From: Sipunculus nudus
Taxonomy: Eukaryota; Annelida; Sipuncula; Golfingiida; Sipunculidae
Assembly: GCA_026874595.1 (NCBI GenBank)
Contig: CM049307.1
Span: 19,137,079 to 19,201,078, forward strand
Direction of reading: 5' to 3'
DNA: 64,000 bases
Shown here: in pieces, positions 40,491 through 51,997 of the stretch
Position numbering within the stretch: the first letter of the stretch is position 1
Layout of the letters: each line of letters opens with the position of its first letter
Program-made: the position numbers and the translations under genes
The notes under the pieces: model-generated
The model's input: only the letters and a program-made list of their open reading frames with translations
Told to the model about the DNA's origin: nothing
Database searches by the model: none

Positions 40491-40620
40491 GGACTCACTC
40501 CTTTCAAATCCACTACCATTTTTCCCGGTTCGGTTAAAGGGAGGTCGCACACAGAGCGGACCGAACCGAACTGGAATCGTTTCTCTCCTCCCACATGCTT
40601 ACCGCCAGAGACTTATATAA
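40491..40620. repeat. Satellite edge with a diverged monomer-like and TIR-like segment
   Basis: After the last regular monomer, TTAAAGGGAGGTCGCACACA (40535-40554) and GAGCGGACCGAACCGAACTGG follow. This resembles a monomer (TAAAG...GG.CGCACACAGAG) and also a DNA-transposon terminus like that at 27445. CCGGTTCGGTT (40524-40534) and ACCGAACCGAACTGG form an imperfect inverted pair. Confidence 0.5.
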
Positions 40621-41081
40621 AAGAATGTTTGAATAAGAATTTGAAACAAAATGCAACGCAAATATATCATTTTGGCATTATATTTCCAAGAACAGAGACT
40701 GGAGAAACTCATGTTTAATGAAAATCCAGTCCATGAGATAATGGAATGGCTAAGGAATTAGTATCACAAGTAGCCTATCAAGAAATTTGTAACTAAGGAA
40801 GAATATATTAGGTATTATTTTTACAGAGCAAATTGACGAAGCTGTTTATTTATGTTCGATATCTATAAATATGCCACATTGTCCATTGGAATGTACCTGC
40901 AACGCCAGATCACTTAAGCTTTTGTTATCCTTAGATTTAAGCAAGTCGGTTAATTGGCAGAATTGGCTGAAACCCAAGAGTTAGGCTGAAACGCACAATT
41001 TTTCAACCAGGGTTCGTCTACTTGCTCTAATTCCTTAGGACCACTAGCACATGATCGACAAGTTGTAGTTTGCTTTCTAAT
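40621..41081. other. Non-coding stretch, nothing identified
   Basis: AT-rich, no gene or repeat seen. Confidence 0.55.
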
Positions 41082-41221
41082 TCGGGGGGGGGGGGGGGGG
41101 GGGGGGGGGGCGTAGCTGGGCAGTGTGTACTTGAACAATTTAAATAAATAAAACAACACTGTTAACTTGAAATGTAATTTAAACCTAAGCTCTCAACTAA
41201 TCCGGATGAGGTTCTCCTCAG

Positions 41222-41252
<31 letters not shown>
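41082..41252. repeat. Poly-G and poly-C tracts facing each other
   Basis: A run of about 28 G (41083-41110) and a run of about 29-30 C (41222-41250) are separated by roughly 110 bp. They are perfect complements and could fold as a long hairpin. Singly they could form G-quadruplex or i-motif structures. Confidence 0.9.
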
Positions 41253-41253
<1 letters not shown>

Positions 41254-41485
41254 CTCAACAGGTGAATCCAAAGAGGCCGAGACTTCGGTCGAGAGAGTTT
41301 AGCCCAGGCAATGTGCAGTGGGCGGAGCCACTAACTTCCTATGTTTGGCTGATAGCAGGTGGTCAATTGATTGATAACTGAAAATGCATCAGTACTGACA
41401 GCAGACAGGAGGGCAGTTACAAGCTTGCAGCAGGCTTGTACTTCAACAAGTATTTAGGACTTTAAATCGAGGATTAGCTGAAACG
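41253..41485. other. Non-coding, nothing identified
   Basis: No similarity to LINE sequence was recognised upstream of 41486. Confidence 0.45.
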
Positions 41486-42290
41486 TGTGCTAAATAATGA
41501 TAGTATTGAGATCTAAGCAGATGATGTCACTGTGTATTGCAAAAGTAGCAGAGATTCAATTACAGCGTACTGTAGTAACAACCTGTTTCGACGAAAACCT
41601 GCTCACTCTAAATTATAAAAATAATCTTAAGTCATGCAACTTGGTAATTCCAAAAGGATTGCTGATCAGAAACTCCGGATATCAATACTGGATTTTGACT
41701 TTGTTCTGATGAGACTAATTTACTTGGCGGGATAACAGATGCTAATTTATCCTGGTGACCACATGTTAACTCATTATGGAAAAAAAACTTTCTCCAAAGA
41801 TCGAAGTTCTTAACCGTATATCAAGCTTTCCTTCTCTGCAATCACTGACTAGGTATATAGGACAATCATTCAACCACACATTGACTATGCCCCAAGCATC
41901 TGGGGTTATTCCTTATCGTCTACTAACAATATGGTATAACAGATACAAAAAAGAGCTGCCCGAATTATAACCAACATATAGGATAGAAGTAAATGTTATG
42001 ATCTTAGTAAATAAACTGGGATGGATGAATGTACATCAACGCAATACAAATTTTGTTGCAGGGGAAAGTTTACATTTTGCCAATGAAGCTCACAATCATG
42101 GGACTCGAGCTGCTGTGAGCAGTGATTTAGTCGTTACTAAACCTAAAACCAGCTATTTGAGAAGGTATTTACTATTTGCCGGGCCGAAAGTATGAAATAG
42201 TTTTTCGAGTGAATCTTGATCAGCCACATCTTTTGCTTCTTTCAAAAAACGAATTATACGAGAAAAAATTTAGAGAATTTATGCTTTATG
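41486..42290 (+). pseudogene. LINE reverse transcriptase, C-terminal part, degenerate (CR1/Jockey-like)
   Basis: Translations in shifting plus-strand frames give the order expected for the end of a non-LTR reverse transcriptase. NDSIE then ADDVTVY (41496-41537) is a decayed YADD catalytic box, followed by LGGITDANLSW (41723), KKLSPKIEVLNRI (41782), IQPHIDYAPSIWGYS (41868-41912), IQKRAARIITNI (41943), KLGWMNVHQR (42013), HNHGTRAAVSSDL (42091) and SFASFKKR near 42230. These resemble CR1/Jockey-group elements, which copy RNA by target-primed reverse transcription. The tyrosine of YADD is lost, stops interrupt the box region and later parts, and at least three frameshifts occur. The copy is 5'-truncated, lacking endonuclease and the N-terminal RT, and is dead. 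Confidence 0.87.
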
Positions 42291-42680
42291 ACATATGATA
42301 TAGTTGCCTATGTTTATATTTGTGTATGTAGCACTCTATTTGCTTATTCATTGATCATAAAAGAATAATAATTAACATCATTCCATGTTGCTTAATTAGA
42401 ATATTGCAATGTCCAAGTCTAATAATGTTAGAGAATATTGTATAATTATTGCTTCGTATAGCTCATATTATAGATATATATTGACTGTGATATTTTAGTA
42501 TTTTGCTTCCTTTATAAGTGTAAATATGACATACTTTCTATTTATGCTTTTATGTTCTGAGTCCCTGTAATTTTACTGTTCATGTTTTATATTTTACCCA
42601 TGGTATTATGATTAGCTGATCGGTGTATTACCCTGTATGAATATTATGTAAAGAAATAAATAAGATAAAATAAAATGAAT
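42291..42680 (+). mobile_element. Probable 3' UTR and tail of the LINE
   Basis: AT-rich DNA follows the end of the RT relic and finishes in AAATAAATAAGATAAAATAA (42654-42673), a short A/T repeat tail of the kind that ends CR1-like elements. The boundary and any target-site duplication are uncertain. Confidence 0.5.
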
Positions 42681-44625
42681 TGGTCTGACTATGTTGACCC
42701 TTCGTTCTTAACATTTTCCTAAAAATTTGGTTTACATCACTGTGTCTGGTAATAATCCCATTAATAATTAAACAAAGGATATCAATAAATCTATTAAAGT
42801 TAACAACTATTTACTCTCTAATTGAGCAATTTATGTGATTCCAAGTTTGAGCCTCCACAGGACTATGTACAGTGTTGTATATTTGTCGTTTCACATTCAT
42901 CACCATTGTGCTATAATTTAGGCTACTGCATTATATCAGTGCATTGTGGTAGCTCAAATACAGCCTGAAAGGGTGTCTATATATACAATCTGGATAAAGT
43001 TTTATGTATTCATATAACAAAAAGACAAATGTTTATATACAGTACCACTAGTTTCACCATAGGCCTATTTAACTTAATAATGGTAATTATAATTATATTT
43101 TTGGTTGTTGTTGTTATAATAAATCCGATCCGATTTCGTATTGTCCGCTCTCTGTGCAGCCTGCGATTAGGCCTAATTAAGTTTTCAACTTTATCTATAA
43201 CATGGTAACTGAAGTTATCCTCCCCACGAACCTTCCCCTTCGAGAGTTTACGATACGCCTATACTGTCTTTGGCTGCCCGTCTATATTTAAAACCCTCTA
43301 AAATAGCCTTTCCTGTCCCGAAACACTTTCATAATTCGTTCCACCAGTTTTTGGCATTAATTATGAAACGTTCAAATTTCTGTCCATTAAGTGACAATGA
43401 TAGAACAGTTTCAGCACGCCACAGATAATGATATCGCTGATTCAGACTTGTTAATTTTACACATCACCGCCTTTTAGTCCCGTCTTCATCCCTCCGTGCA
43501 ATGACGGCCCTGATGGCGTCCACACGCTGACGGTGTATTTTATTTTATTATGGTAACAAAATGTACCAAATAGCTAACCAACGTCTGTCACAAGGTGTTA
43601 ATGACTCCGATACTTCGTCCATTATGTCGTGTCAGAGCAGAATGATTCTCAGATAATTATTTATTTTAATTCAAAGTTTTTACGGTTTATTTTTTTTTTT
43701 GCGATTACCTTCTAAATAATTACCACCTGATCTACCAAATGACAGGTCAGTTTAAAAAAAACACAAACTGCCTTTGTACAAGACTTTTTTTTATTGAATG
43801 GGCACTTATGGGACGTAATCTAATTGTACTGAAAATTTTCATAAGTCGGGGTATTATATGTCTTATTATTATTTTTTTGGTGTTGTTGTCATTCCTATTT
43901 TCCTATTTTGTAGAAGAGTGATTTTTCTGGAGGATAATTAACAAATGTCGTTGGTGTCGTGGTTGCCACGGTGATATGCGCGGAATCACGGACGTTTACT
44001 GGTCACCTCGCATTACTACGGCTAAGCTTGGAGTACACAAAACACGGATCGACAACAAGTAGGATTATGATAAAGGAAACGCATTTGGCATCGAGCTTTC
44101 TTCTATTTCAGTAATTAAAATATAGCACTCATTAAGCTAAAAGAATGAATGACATGTCTCTGTACAATGACCTATAGCCTTGCAACATAAAGGGTGTCTC
44201 GATGTGTGTTGACATTTTAATTACTATTACCTGAAATGATCCACTGGCGAATGTCCACTTGATTACCAATGTTTTTCATTTCTAGCTGTATACGAACAGT
44301 TTCACATGTGTATCAATAAATACAAACACCTTTGTGACGTACATTGTTAACATAAGGATCAAATATATTTAATTTTTTTATGACTGATGATTTGTGTTGA
44401 TGAATCTGTTTTTGGTATTTTTACGCTAATTACTTCATTTTCTTCGCGTACTTGGAAAATACAGTTTTTTTTATGTGGCCCTGGGAGTTACTAGTGAAGG
44501 AAAATTAATTATTGGTGAATACTGTTTTCACGCCGTAATTAATATCAACTATAATCTTGTTACATCGCTTGTCGTTCTCTTTAAAATATAGTGAACGAGA
44601 AATCTATGAACCTGTAAAACATACA
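42681..44625. other. Non-coding stretch, nothing identified
   Basis: No coding region, RNA gene or tandem repeat recognised; small frames only. Confidence 0.6.
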
Positions 44626-44650
44626 GCACACACACACACACACATATATA
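44626..44650. repeat. (CA)n microsatellite
   Basis: About nine CA units followed by TATATA. Confidence 0.9.
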
Positions 44651-44939
44651 CACTTTTAAATTTTAATGATTGTAAAGAGACGATTCCTACCTGCTTAGCA
44701 GTTCTATCAGCCACTTTTGAAAAACTTTTCTACAGCCGTCCGTGGCCCCACGTTTTGCTGTGAAGATTTTCTGTCATGTTGAATCGCTCACTAGCATAAA
44801 CACATAATGCAGGGCTATATTCGTGATGATGAACAACACCGACGAAACGTTAACGGTAGCAACTACCTGTCGCATATTTCTGAAAATACCACTTAAAACG
44901 TTGGTCATAAGTCTGCGAACTATCCACTATAGAAACAAG

Positions 44940-45250
44940 ACGCGCTTGGTAGCTACCCGGTAATGACTGCCACTGGTCTGAGGGGTTTACCGAAGAGCCG
45001 AGCTCTGTGGGTGTCGCGGGGCCCGCAAGAACGGAAGCACAGCCGATATGGTAATTCAGCAGACGATCTGCTGCTAATCCCGCCCAAAGCTAGCTCATTC
45101 TGTAGCATACCATCAGATCTAGCAGACCCAGCATTGATCGAAAATGGCTCCTTCTGTGTCTTCTGTTTAAGGTTGGTCGTGTCGCACACATCAGGTACCA
45201 AGGGTAACATCACACGCACAAATAAACAAATATGTATAAAAAGTTAAGCA
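44940..45250. other. GC-richer segment open on both strands, unassigned
   Basis: Frames of 94 codons (plus, 44963-45247) and 88 codons (minus, 45219-44953) overlap almost completely. The segment is richer in GC than its surroundings and its composition looks more protein-like than most frames here. No domain was recognised, and open frames on both strands are expected when GC rises. A single exon cannot be excluded. Confidence 0.25.
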
Positions 45251-45385
45251 TTTACTATCCGTGTATTTCATTTTATAAAAAATATGTCATATATATCTGG
45301 GATCCGATTATTCGAGACAATCATATTTTTATAAATATTTCGATATTTGCATTATGTCAGCTCTCAAGGTAAAACAAAGTGAACA

Positions 45386-45389
<4 letters not shown>

Positions 45390-45480
<91 letters not shown>

Positions 45481-45481
45481 G
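45390..45481. repeat. Compound (AT)n(GATA)n microsatellite
   Basis: About 27 AT units, then nine GATA units (45446-45481). Confidence 0.96.
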
Positions 45482-46907
45482 AGAAATGCAAATGAGAAAC
45501 TTACCAAATGTATTTATTTTGCGAGTTGGCGCCATTCAGAATCACTGTAAACACCGTATACGTTGAGGAAATGGGAAATTTCTCTTCTCAGTTTACATTT
45601 TTTTTATACTTGAATATTTCGCTAATTTATAAATCAAAATAAATGATAAAATGAACAAAAATTAGGCAGACAAGTAGCTTTACCTTGATGTCTGCTGAAT
45701 GCCATTATAGAAGTACAAAGCTCATACATGGTCATTTTTATTTGCTTCCTGGCGATGCATCTACATTAATTCTACAAAGTCTATACAAAAATAAAGATAT
45801 AATGACGTGTATACTGAAGGCAATGCTCCTTCACGTCGCTGAATTTCCTTCAGATACATAAACGACCACAAAGTAGGCGCACGTTTGAAATTTTTCAATA
45901 AAGCACTGGAAAACTGACATTCGTTTCAACTTAGTGAAAACATGATTAGGGAAGAAAAATATTCATAGGGACGATCTAAGCTTTCTGTCCTTATGAATTT
46001 TGAATTAGGAACCACATGAACCTGTATTGTAAAGAAGCATCGTTTATGTGGAACTTCTCTCTTTGAATTTGCATCAGTTATCGTGTCTTGATCAACAGAA
46101 GTCACATCCAATATTCCATCGTTCTAGAAGCCTTACGTTTACAGGTGGTGATGTAAACGGCCCAGCGCCATCAGACTGAAGCCATGGTTTAACGGGTCTA
46201 GGGCGTCGTCGCGGCTCGCGAAAATGAAATGTGGCCACGTGGTTAAATCTTTCAGTTATATCTTGGGAAAACATATTTTTATCCCCCGCCTGAGCTTAAA
46301 CGACGTTTTTACTGATCCATTTAGGACGTTAATATATTATTTCGACTGTGACGAAGACTTAAAAAGAAAAATTTTTATTATTTTTATCGATGATCAAATT
46401 GAAGCAAAGGATTTTTTTTGGTCTCTTATTCGTTTGCTTGGCAAATTCTGCAAAAGAAAATAAATCTAATAAATATTTTTTATTGATAATTGCAGTGCAA
46501 AGATTAATTATTAAAGGTTTTTACACTGCGATTCAGACTTTTGATTCTACACTTTTGAATCAAGTCATCATAATAGATTTTTTTCGACTTACCATGAGTT
46601 CAGAATTCTGTCATTTGTCAGTTTCTAAGTCAGGCAAGACTTAAATGGCTACCTTCAATTAACAGCAGCAAATAAAAAGCAAGCACTTTAAAAAGCAATC
46701 TAAGCTAGATATCTACGATCGCCGAGCGATATCAAGAGAAGCCTTCCCAGGTTCAACTCTATCACCTATTAATATTTTGAGAATTACTATTTTGAGTTTT
46801 GAGGAACAGCCAAATTCGAGATCCAGCGCCAACAAAGTGGGAAATGATGAAGAATAGGCTATGTAATGTACGGCCTTGGAAATAAGGTCAAGATATAATG
46901 TACATAT
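45482..46907. other. Non-coding stretch, nothing identified
   Basis: Frames at 46224-46463 and 46390-46644 are AT-driven and unrecognised. Confidence 0.55.
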
Positions 46908-47475
46908 TGTTACGGAACCTTATAACAACAGATCACGTAATTGTGATCAGCACAAATTGTGTTACGCACTCAATTTTTTACGATAAAAAAAATCAGATTC
47001 TATAACACTAGGCGGCGTATGTCTAGGGGAATCAATAAAGAAGTCCATAAATAATCCACGTAAATAGTAATAATCCAAAGGCAAACTGGAGACAGTCCGT
47101 AATAAATCTGTATAAATTCCGTTGAACATCGGACACCACTGCAATTTTTCGGAAAAGGTCCCGAAACTAATGTGAAAGTAACACTCTTAGTGCTCGCTGG
47201 TATTTTCCTTTCTCTCGGCTCTAAGCACAGCCTCTAATTTATAGTTTCTCACCCAAAATTCTAGGAATGGAAAATTCCCAAAGAACAATACACACGCACA
47301 TGAACAGACCTGAAACATCTAGAACAAAGAACGCTGTGTCTCTGCGCATCAGACCCCACACGCGAGCCAACAAGAGAGGTTCCCATAGCAACTAACTATG
47401 CCTGCGCTACACGAATCAGAATGTCAACAGACACATGTAACACCCCCGCGCACAACAAAACAGACACCTGTAACA
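46908..47475 (-). mobile_element. Solo LTR with ATAT target-site duplication
   Basis: Read on the minus strand it starts TGTTACAGGTGTCTG and ends GGTTCCGTAACA. In between it carries GAGACACAGCG, a TATAAAT promoter-like box (plus-strand 47237-47250) and the AGAGGCTGTGCTTAGAGCC block found in the other copies. ATAT at 46904-46907 is repeated at 47476-47479 just outside the termini, a 4-bp duplication consistent with Gypsy-like integration. With one LTR between matched duplications, this is a solo LTR produced by recombination between two LTRs. It is more diverged from the 37985 copy than the 5821 copy is. Confidence 0.9.
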
Positions 47476-47479
47476 ATAT

Positions 47480-48349
47480 CTACATTAACTTGCCTGCATA
47501 CCGTGTCAGTTTCTTAAAAGCTACAACATCACCTCTGGGTGTTGTACTGACGAGTACGACATGATAATTGTACATCTGTTTCCTATATGTTTACGGAGTC
47601 GGTACCGTGAGGTGAACATCCCTTGGCTCATTTATGTGCAGACATGTCTAATTGGCCTGAAACACACCGCGGTGTTACCTAACTTAATATATAACATGAA
47701 ACAGGGAGAGGTTATCGTCGCCCTAGGATGATCGGATCGACAATTACATTGTCAATGAATCTTTCTTTTGAAGTCCTATTGCACTTTTATGACATCTTCA
47801 GACGTGCAGAGTGTGGAGACACTGATCTTCTCAGTCATACACAAATGAAGCTTCACCCTCGATGGAACTATTTCTAGAATTAAAAAAATGAAATTAAATA
47901 TAATTAACTGAATTGCCAAAATATTGACAAAACAAAATTTAATGTCGTCATTATCTTCGAAATCTTTCTTAGGAAGAAGAATCAGTGTTAGAGTGTCAAG
48001 GATAAACTGCTTTCCTTTTCATTAAAACAAAAATGGCTTATTGATTTTAATGGAAAACAACTAAGAAACAATTAATGATTGATTGTTTGAAAGAAAAAAA
48101 TGAGAACCTAAAGATTCATCCTCATGAATAAATGGTATGACGTTTGCTTCAGTTTAATTAATTTATGGAATCAGAACTGGATAAAATGTTTAATTTCAGT
48201 AAAAAAAAATGTCAAATATCATATTTTACTTATTTAAGCAAACACATTCAAACAGAGGTCTATTTGTTTGGATAACGACGATATTTGCTTTCGTAACTTC
48301 AATGAGTGATTGACTTAAAAGACATTTATGTTTTGCCTGGTTATCTGAT
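47480..48349. other. Non-coding stretch, nothing identified
   Basis: No gene or repeat recognised. Confidence 0.55.
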
Positions 48350-48497
48350 TATGTGACGTGTCATTGACATTACGATGTCACACGACGATGCGTCATTGAC
48401 ACGACAACGCGTCAACTGACCTGTACTGCTTAATACACTGATGACAGCATTTCATTTATAAACGACCACGTGTCATTGACATTATATTGTGACAGAT
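48350..48497. repeat. Direct repeats around ACGTGTCATTGACATTA
   Basis: The 17-bp word ACGTGTCATTGACATTA occurs exactly at 48356-48372 and 48468-48484. A shorter copy, GCGTCATTGACA, is at 48390, and GACAACGCGTCAACTGAC is between them. Each 17-mer is followed within 10 bp by a TGTCAC or TGTGAC word. Confidence 0.75.
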
Positions 48498-49619
48498 ATT
48501 AAACCTGGCGCACGTTCTTCGGTATTTTTATAAATGAACGAATACTAAGACTATGAGTTTAAGGATTTTATTTTTTTAAATATAAATATGTCCTAAGAAG
48601 GTTATGAAAAAATGAAGAAACTAAAAATTCTGCCCGGTCACGTTATATATTGTAAAGATGAAATGCAATCTTGTGATCAAGGATTTTCTGAAACTAAGGA
48701 ATGGTCAATTGATCCCAGTAGAAATGCGAGTTGCCTTTAAAGACAGGTTACTTGAGGCGGCTCAAATGACGTAAGGCGCAGTTATTTGTTCAATCAGTGT
48801 CCGAGACTGGTGAAAGTGAAAACAAGTACCCTGTTCTACGGGACTCAGGTTTCATCTGACCGTTAATGCCGGGACACGGGCGGTCACATTCATCGGAACA
48901 AATAGCGTCATGTTGAGTTTGGTTTGAGGATAATTGTAACAACGATGGATGCTGATACAGACCAAAGGCTTTATCCTCAGCATCTACTCTTAAGCTTCTA
49001 TTTTTGGAAAGATCCCCAGTCCGACATCTCCTCGACATCTGTCACTGAAGAGAAATCAGTAGCGGCATTTCAGACCAGAATGCGTCTTCTTACTCCGGCG
49101 GCGTCCACACATAAAGAAACAAACCTTCCCTCCATCGCCCATATAAACACTGCCTACATCCCACCTGTCTTTCAGTTAAAGGCACAATATTTCACCAAAT
49201 TTCAACTCGACACTGCCTGGGCAGACTCACACGATGCAGATTGTCATATCTTTTTTTTCCTATATTTAAAAAACACATTTACTTTATGATACGCACTGTA
49301 AACGATAATTAACTATATTTGACAAACTGGCAGATACGGACATATTCTTTTCTACCTACCAATAATACAACTTACCGAATATTGGAAGAATTATACAAAA
49401 CGTGCGGGTCTAGTGAAAACTTTTATATAGTAATAATATAAATTATATAGTTATGATAAAGTAAATTTCGAACAGAAGAAAGGGCTAATCAAAGGTTCTT
49501 TTTAGTATTGGAGATATATTGAATGGCTTTGTCAATGTGGTAGATATGTGTATAACTATATCATACACCTGAATATGTAATATGTATTCCTTATGCATGC
49601 ATAATATAAATAGTGTATA
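48498..49619. other. Non-coding stretch with an unrecognised 121-codon frame
   Basis: A plus-strand frame at 48924-49289 and an overlapping minus-strand frame lie in a slightly GC-richer patch. No motif or splice context supports a gene. Confidence 0.4.
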
Positions 49620-49737
49620 TGTAAATTGAAATATTTAATATATATACTTTATATAAACACACTAATTATATACACTATATAAACACTATATACACTGTAT
49701 ATATATATATAGACTGTATATATATATATATATATTA
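49620..49737. repeat. TA-rich microsatellite cluster
   Basis: Interrupted TATATA, TATACACTATATAAACAC and GTATATATATATATA units. Confidence 0.85.
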
Positions 49738-50139
49738 TGCATGGATATAGATATTTCGTAACATACGTAATAACATTTCCACGGTAATATTGGCTCGTTT
49801 GACATGTCTGGGCGGTTGATGACGTCTTCAAGTGAGGAGAGAGTAATGGGTTCAGAAAAAAACGATAATATTATCACTTGCGATAGGCGCCTAAACTGTA
49901 TTCCTTTGAGAGTTGGGTTGAGAGGACTTTTGATGGATCAATCAACGCGAAAAAATACCTGCATCTGCTGTTGATGGAAAAGTAACATTGCAATGCTTGT
50001 GTTTATGAAACATTTTTCTCCGCCTGAGCCGGCTGTATTTCGCGCATCAACAACCTTTCATTTCGCTGTCAATCAACCCGGCTGGATGTTATCACACCAG
50101 AAAGCAGAAGCAAGAAAATGGCGTCCCCTTTTTGCCTGT
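49738..50139. other. Non-coding, nothing identified
   Basis: No recognisable gene or repeat. Confidence 0.5.
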
Positions 50140-50880
50140 TTGGTTAGGACGGATGCGCCGCTACGATCGTGGCAGCCCAAGGCGACCCGGTAGGTAATTG
50201 GCTGGAATAATAAACAGATACGCTGTGGATTATCTCAGTACAACGAAGTTGTTGTACGATAAGGCTCTTATGATTTGGAAACTTTAAAGAAAATGTGATT
50301 TGTATGTTTTTCGTGCTTATTAAAATAACACTGGTCTCCAGGAGTACAGTTAGTACGTGTAGAAAATGCCTGAAGCCGTTTATTATCAGATTTAAGCAGC
50401 ATTCATAATTAAATGAAAACGCATGGATACTTGCAGAAAAAAAGAAACGGTTCATTAAAGCAAATGCTATATTAAATGACCTAATATGATCATACATGGG
50501 TATCAAACTTGGTAAGGACGGATGTGCCGCGGTACGATTGTTGCAGCCCAAGGCGACCCTACAGGTAATTAATTTGCCGGATTTATAAACAGATACAGAG
50601 TGGAATATCTCTGTACAACCGAGTTGTTGTACAATAAGGATATTATAATTTGGAAAAATTTTAAAGAAAATGTGATTTGTATGTTTTTCGTGCTTTTTAA
50701 AATAACACTGGTCTCCAGGAGAAAACTCATTACGTGTAGAAAATGACTAAAGCCTTTTGATTATAGATTTAAACAGCTAAACAACATGAAAACGCATGGA
50801 AACTTGAACAAAAAAGAAAAGGTTTATTTAAGCAAATGCTTAATTAAATGACCAAATACGATCATACACGGGTATCAAAT
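50140..50880. repeat. 369-bp tandem duplication
   Basis: 50140-50508 and 50509-50880 align along their whole length, from TTGGT(T/A)AGGACGGATG to ACGGGTATCAAA. Shared words include GCAGCCCAAGGCGACCC and AAAATAACACTGGTCTCCAGG. Substitutions and small indels are scattered evenly. The 135-codon minus-strand frame at 50144-50551 spans parts of both units and has no counterpart in unit 2, so it is not a gene. Confidence 0.93.
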
Positions 50881-51997
50881 TTCTCAGTTCCCCTGCCTGT
50901 TGGTAAGCATTTTCTTTAATCATAAATGGTTAAAAAAAGTTAAAAAGTTTAAAAAGTTCACAGGTTGTTAATTTGTTAACTGAATTACACAAAACAACTG
51001 CAAAACGAACTTTCCCAAAACTTTCTGGGGGGGGGGGGAACGCGCCAGGGAAGTCCTCAATAATTTTTGATCCGGATCATTACGGAGGTGCGGATCATAC
51101 AGGAGTGTTGAACGGTTTGGCGGAGGTGTGCGCTCGTCGGGGTTCCATTCTGGCTATTTATGGTATTTATGTTTTTCAACAGCTTACAAGTAAATGCACA
51201 CCTGAGACTTTCTTAGACTGAATATGTTCTGTTCTCCTTGGCCCTATATCGTTACCACATAGTCTGGCTTTAAGGCACCTTTCCGCGGGCACACACACTA
51301 CACGTCTGCTGTGTTCGGATTTCATTTGGATACTGATTCAATACAGGCCAGACGATCAGCAGAAGCCTAGTCGAAAATGACTAGGTTAATTTATATTTCT
51401 AGAATGTAACATGTGGCTTAATATGAGCTTTTTTTCAGACCCGCGCAGAAAACACTGAGTTTCATAGTTCCGGGAGACCATAAGCGAGGAAAACTGTTTC
51501 ATAAAAAACAGAAACCCAAATAGCTATAGAAAGTCCGGTTGCGGCAAGAATTCATTTACGTCAGACAATAATGCGAACGCATGTTTGCGAATTTACATAA
51601 TTTATTCATTTTGTTCTATTCTGAAGTGACGGTTTACTAAGCTTCTAAGTTTAAGTTATCGTCAGTCCCATGGTGTCACCACTGAAAGTAACAATTCTTT
51701 TTTTTTTCCATTTAATTTTCTTTTCTATTGCCCTGCAGCCGAAGAATATCTGTTCGGTCACCATCTGAGCCGTTCTTCTTTTAAACCAGTCACAGAGGCC
51801 AGGAACGTGTATGAATAAATTTGCAGTTGTATTACTTTATCGAAACCTCATTTTCTCAAGCTATTGGGAATAGATGAAAGCACGAAACAAAACTGACACA
51901 GTGTACCCTCGAGTGAATTAGAACATGATGTTTTTGAGGTGAAAACAGTCAAAAGAAGCTCTTTGGTCTGTTCTCCGTTAATATATCATATAACTAG
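50881..51997. other. Non-coding stretch, nothing identified
   Basis: An 82-codon frame at 50973-51221 includes a poly-Gly stretch from a G run (51026-51037). Unrecognised. Confidence 0.5.

Noticed and set aside
50144-50551. 135-codon minus-strand frame
   Set aside because: Spans the junction of a tandem duplication and is not conserved in the second unit.
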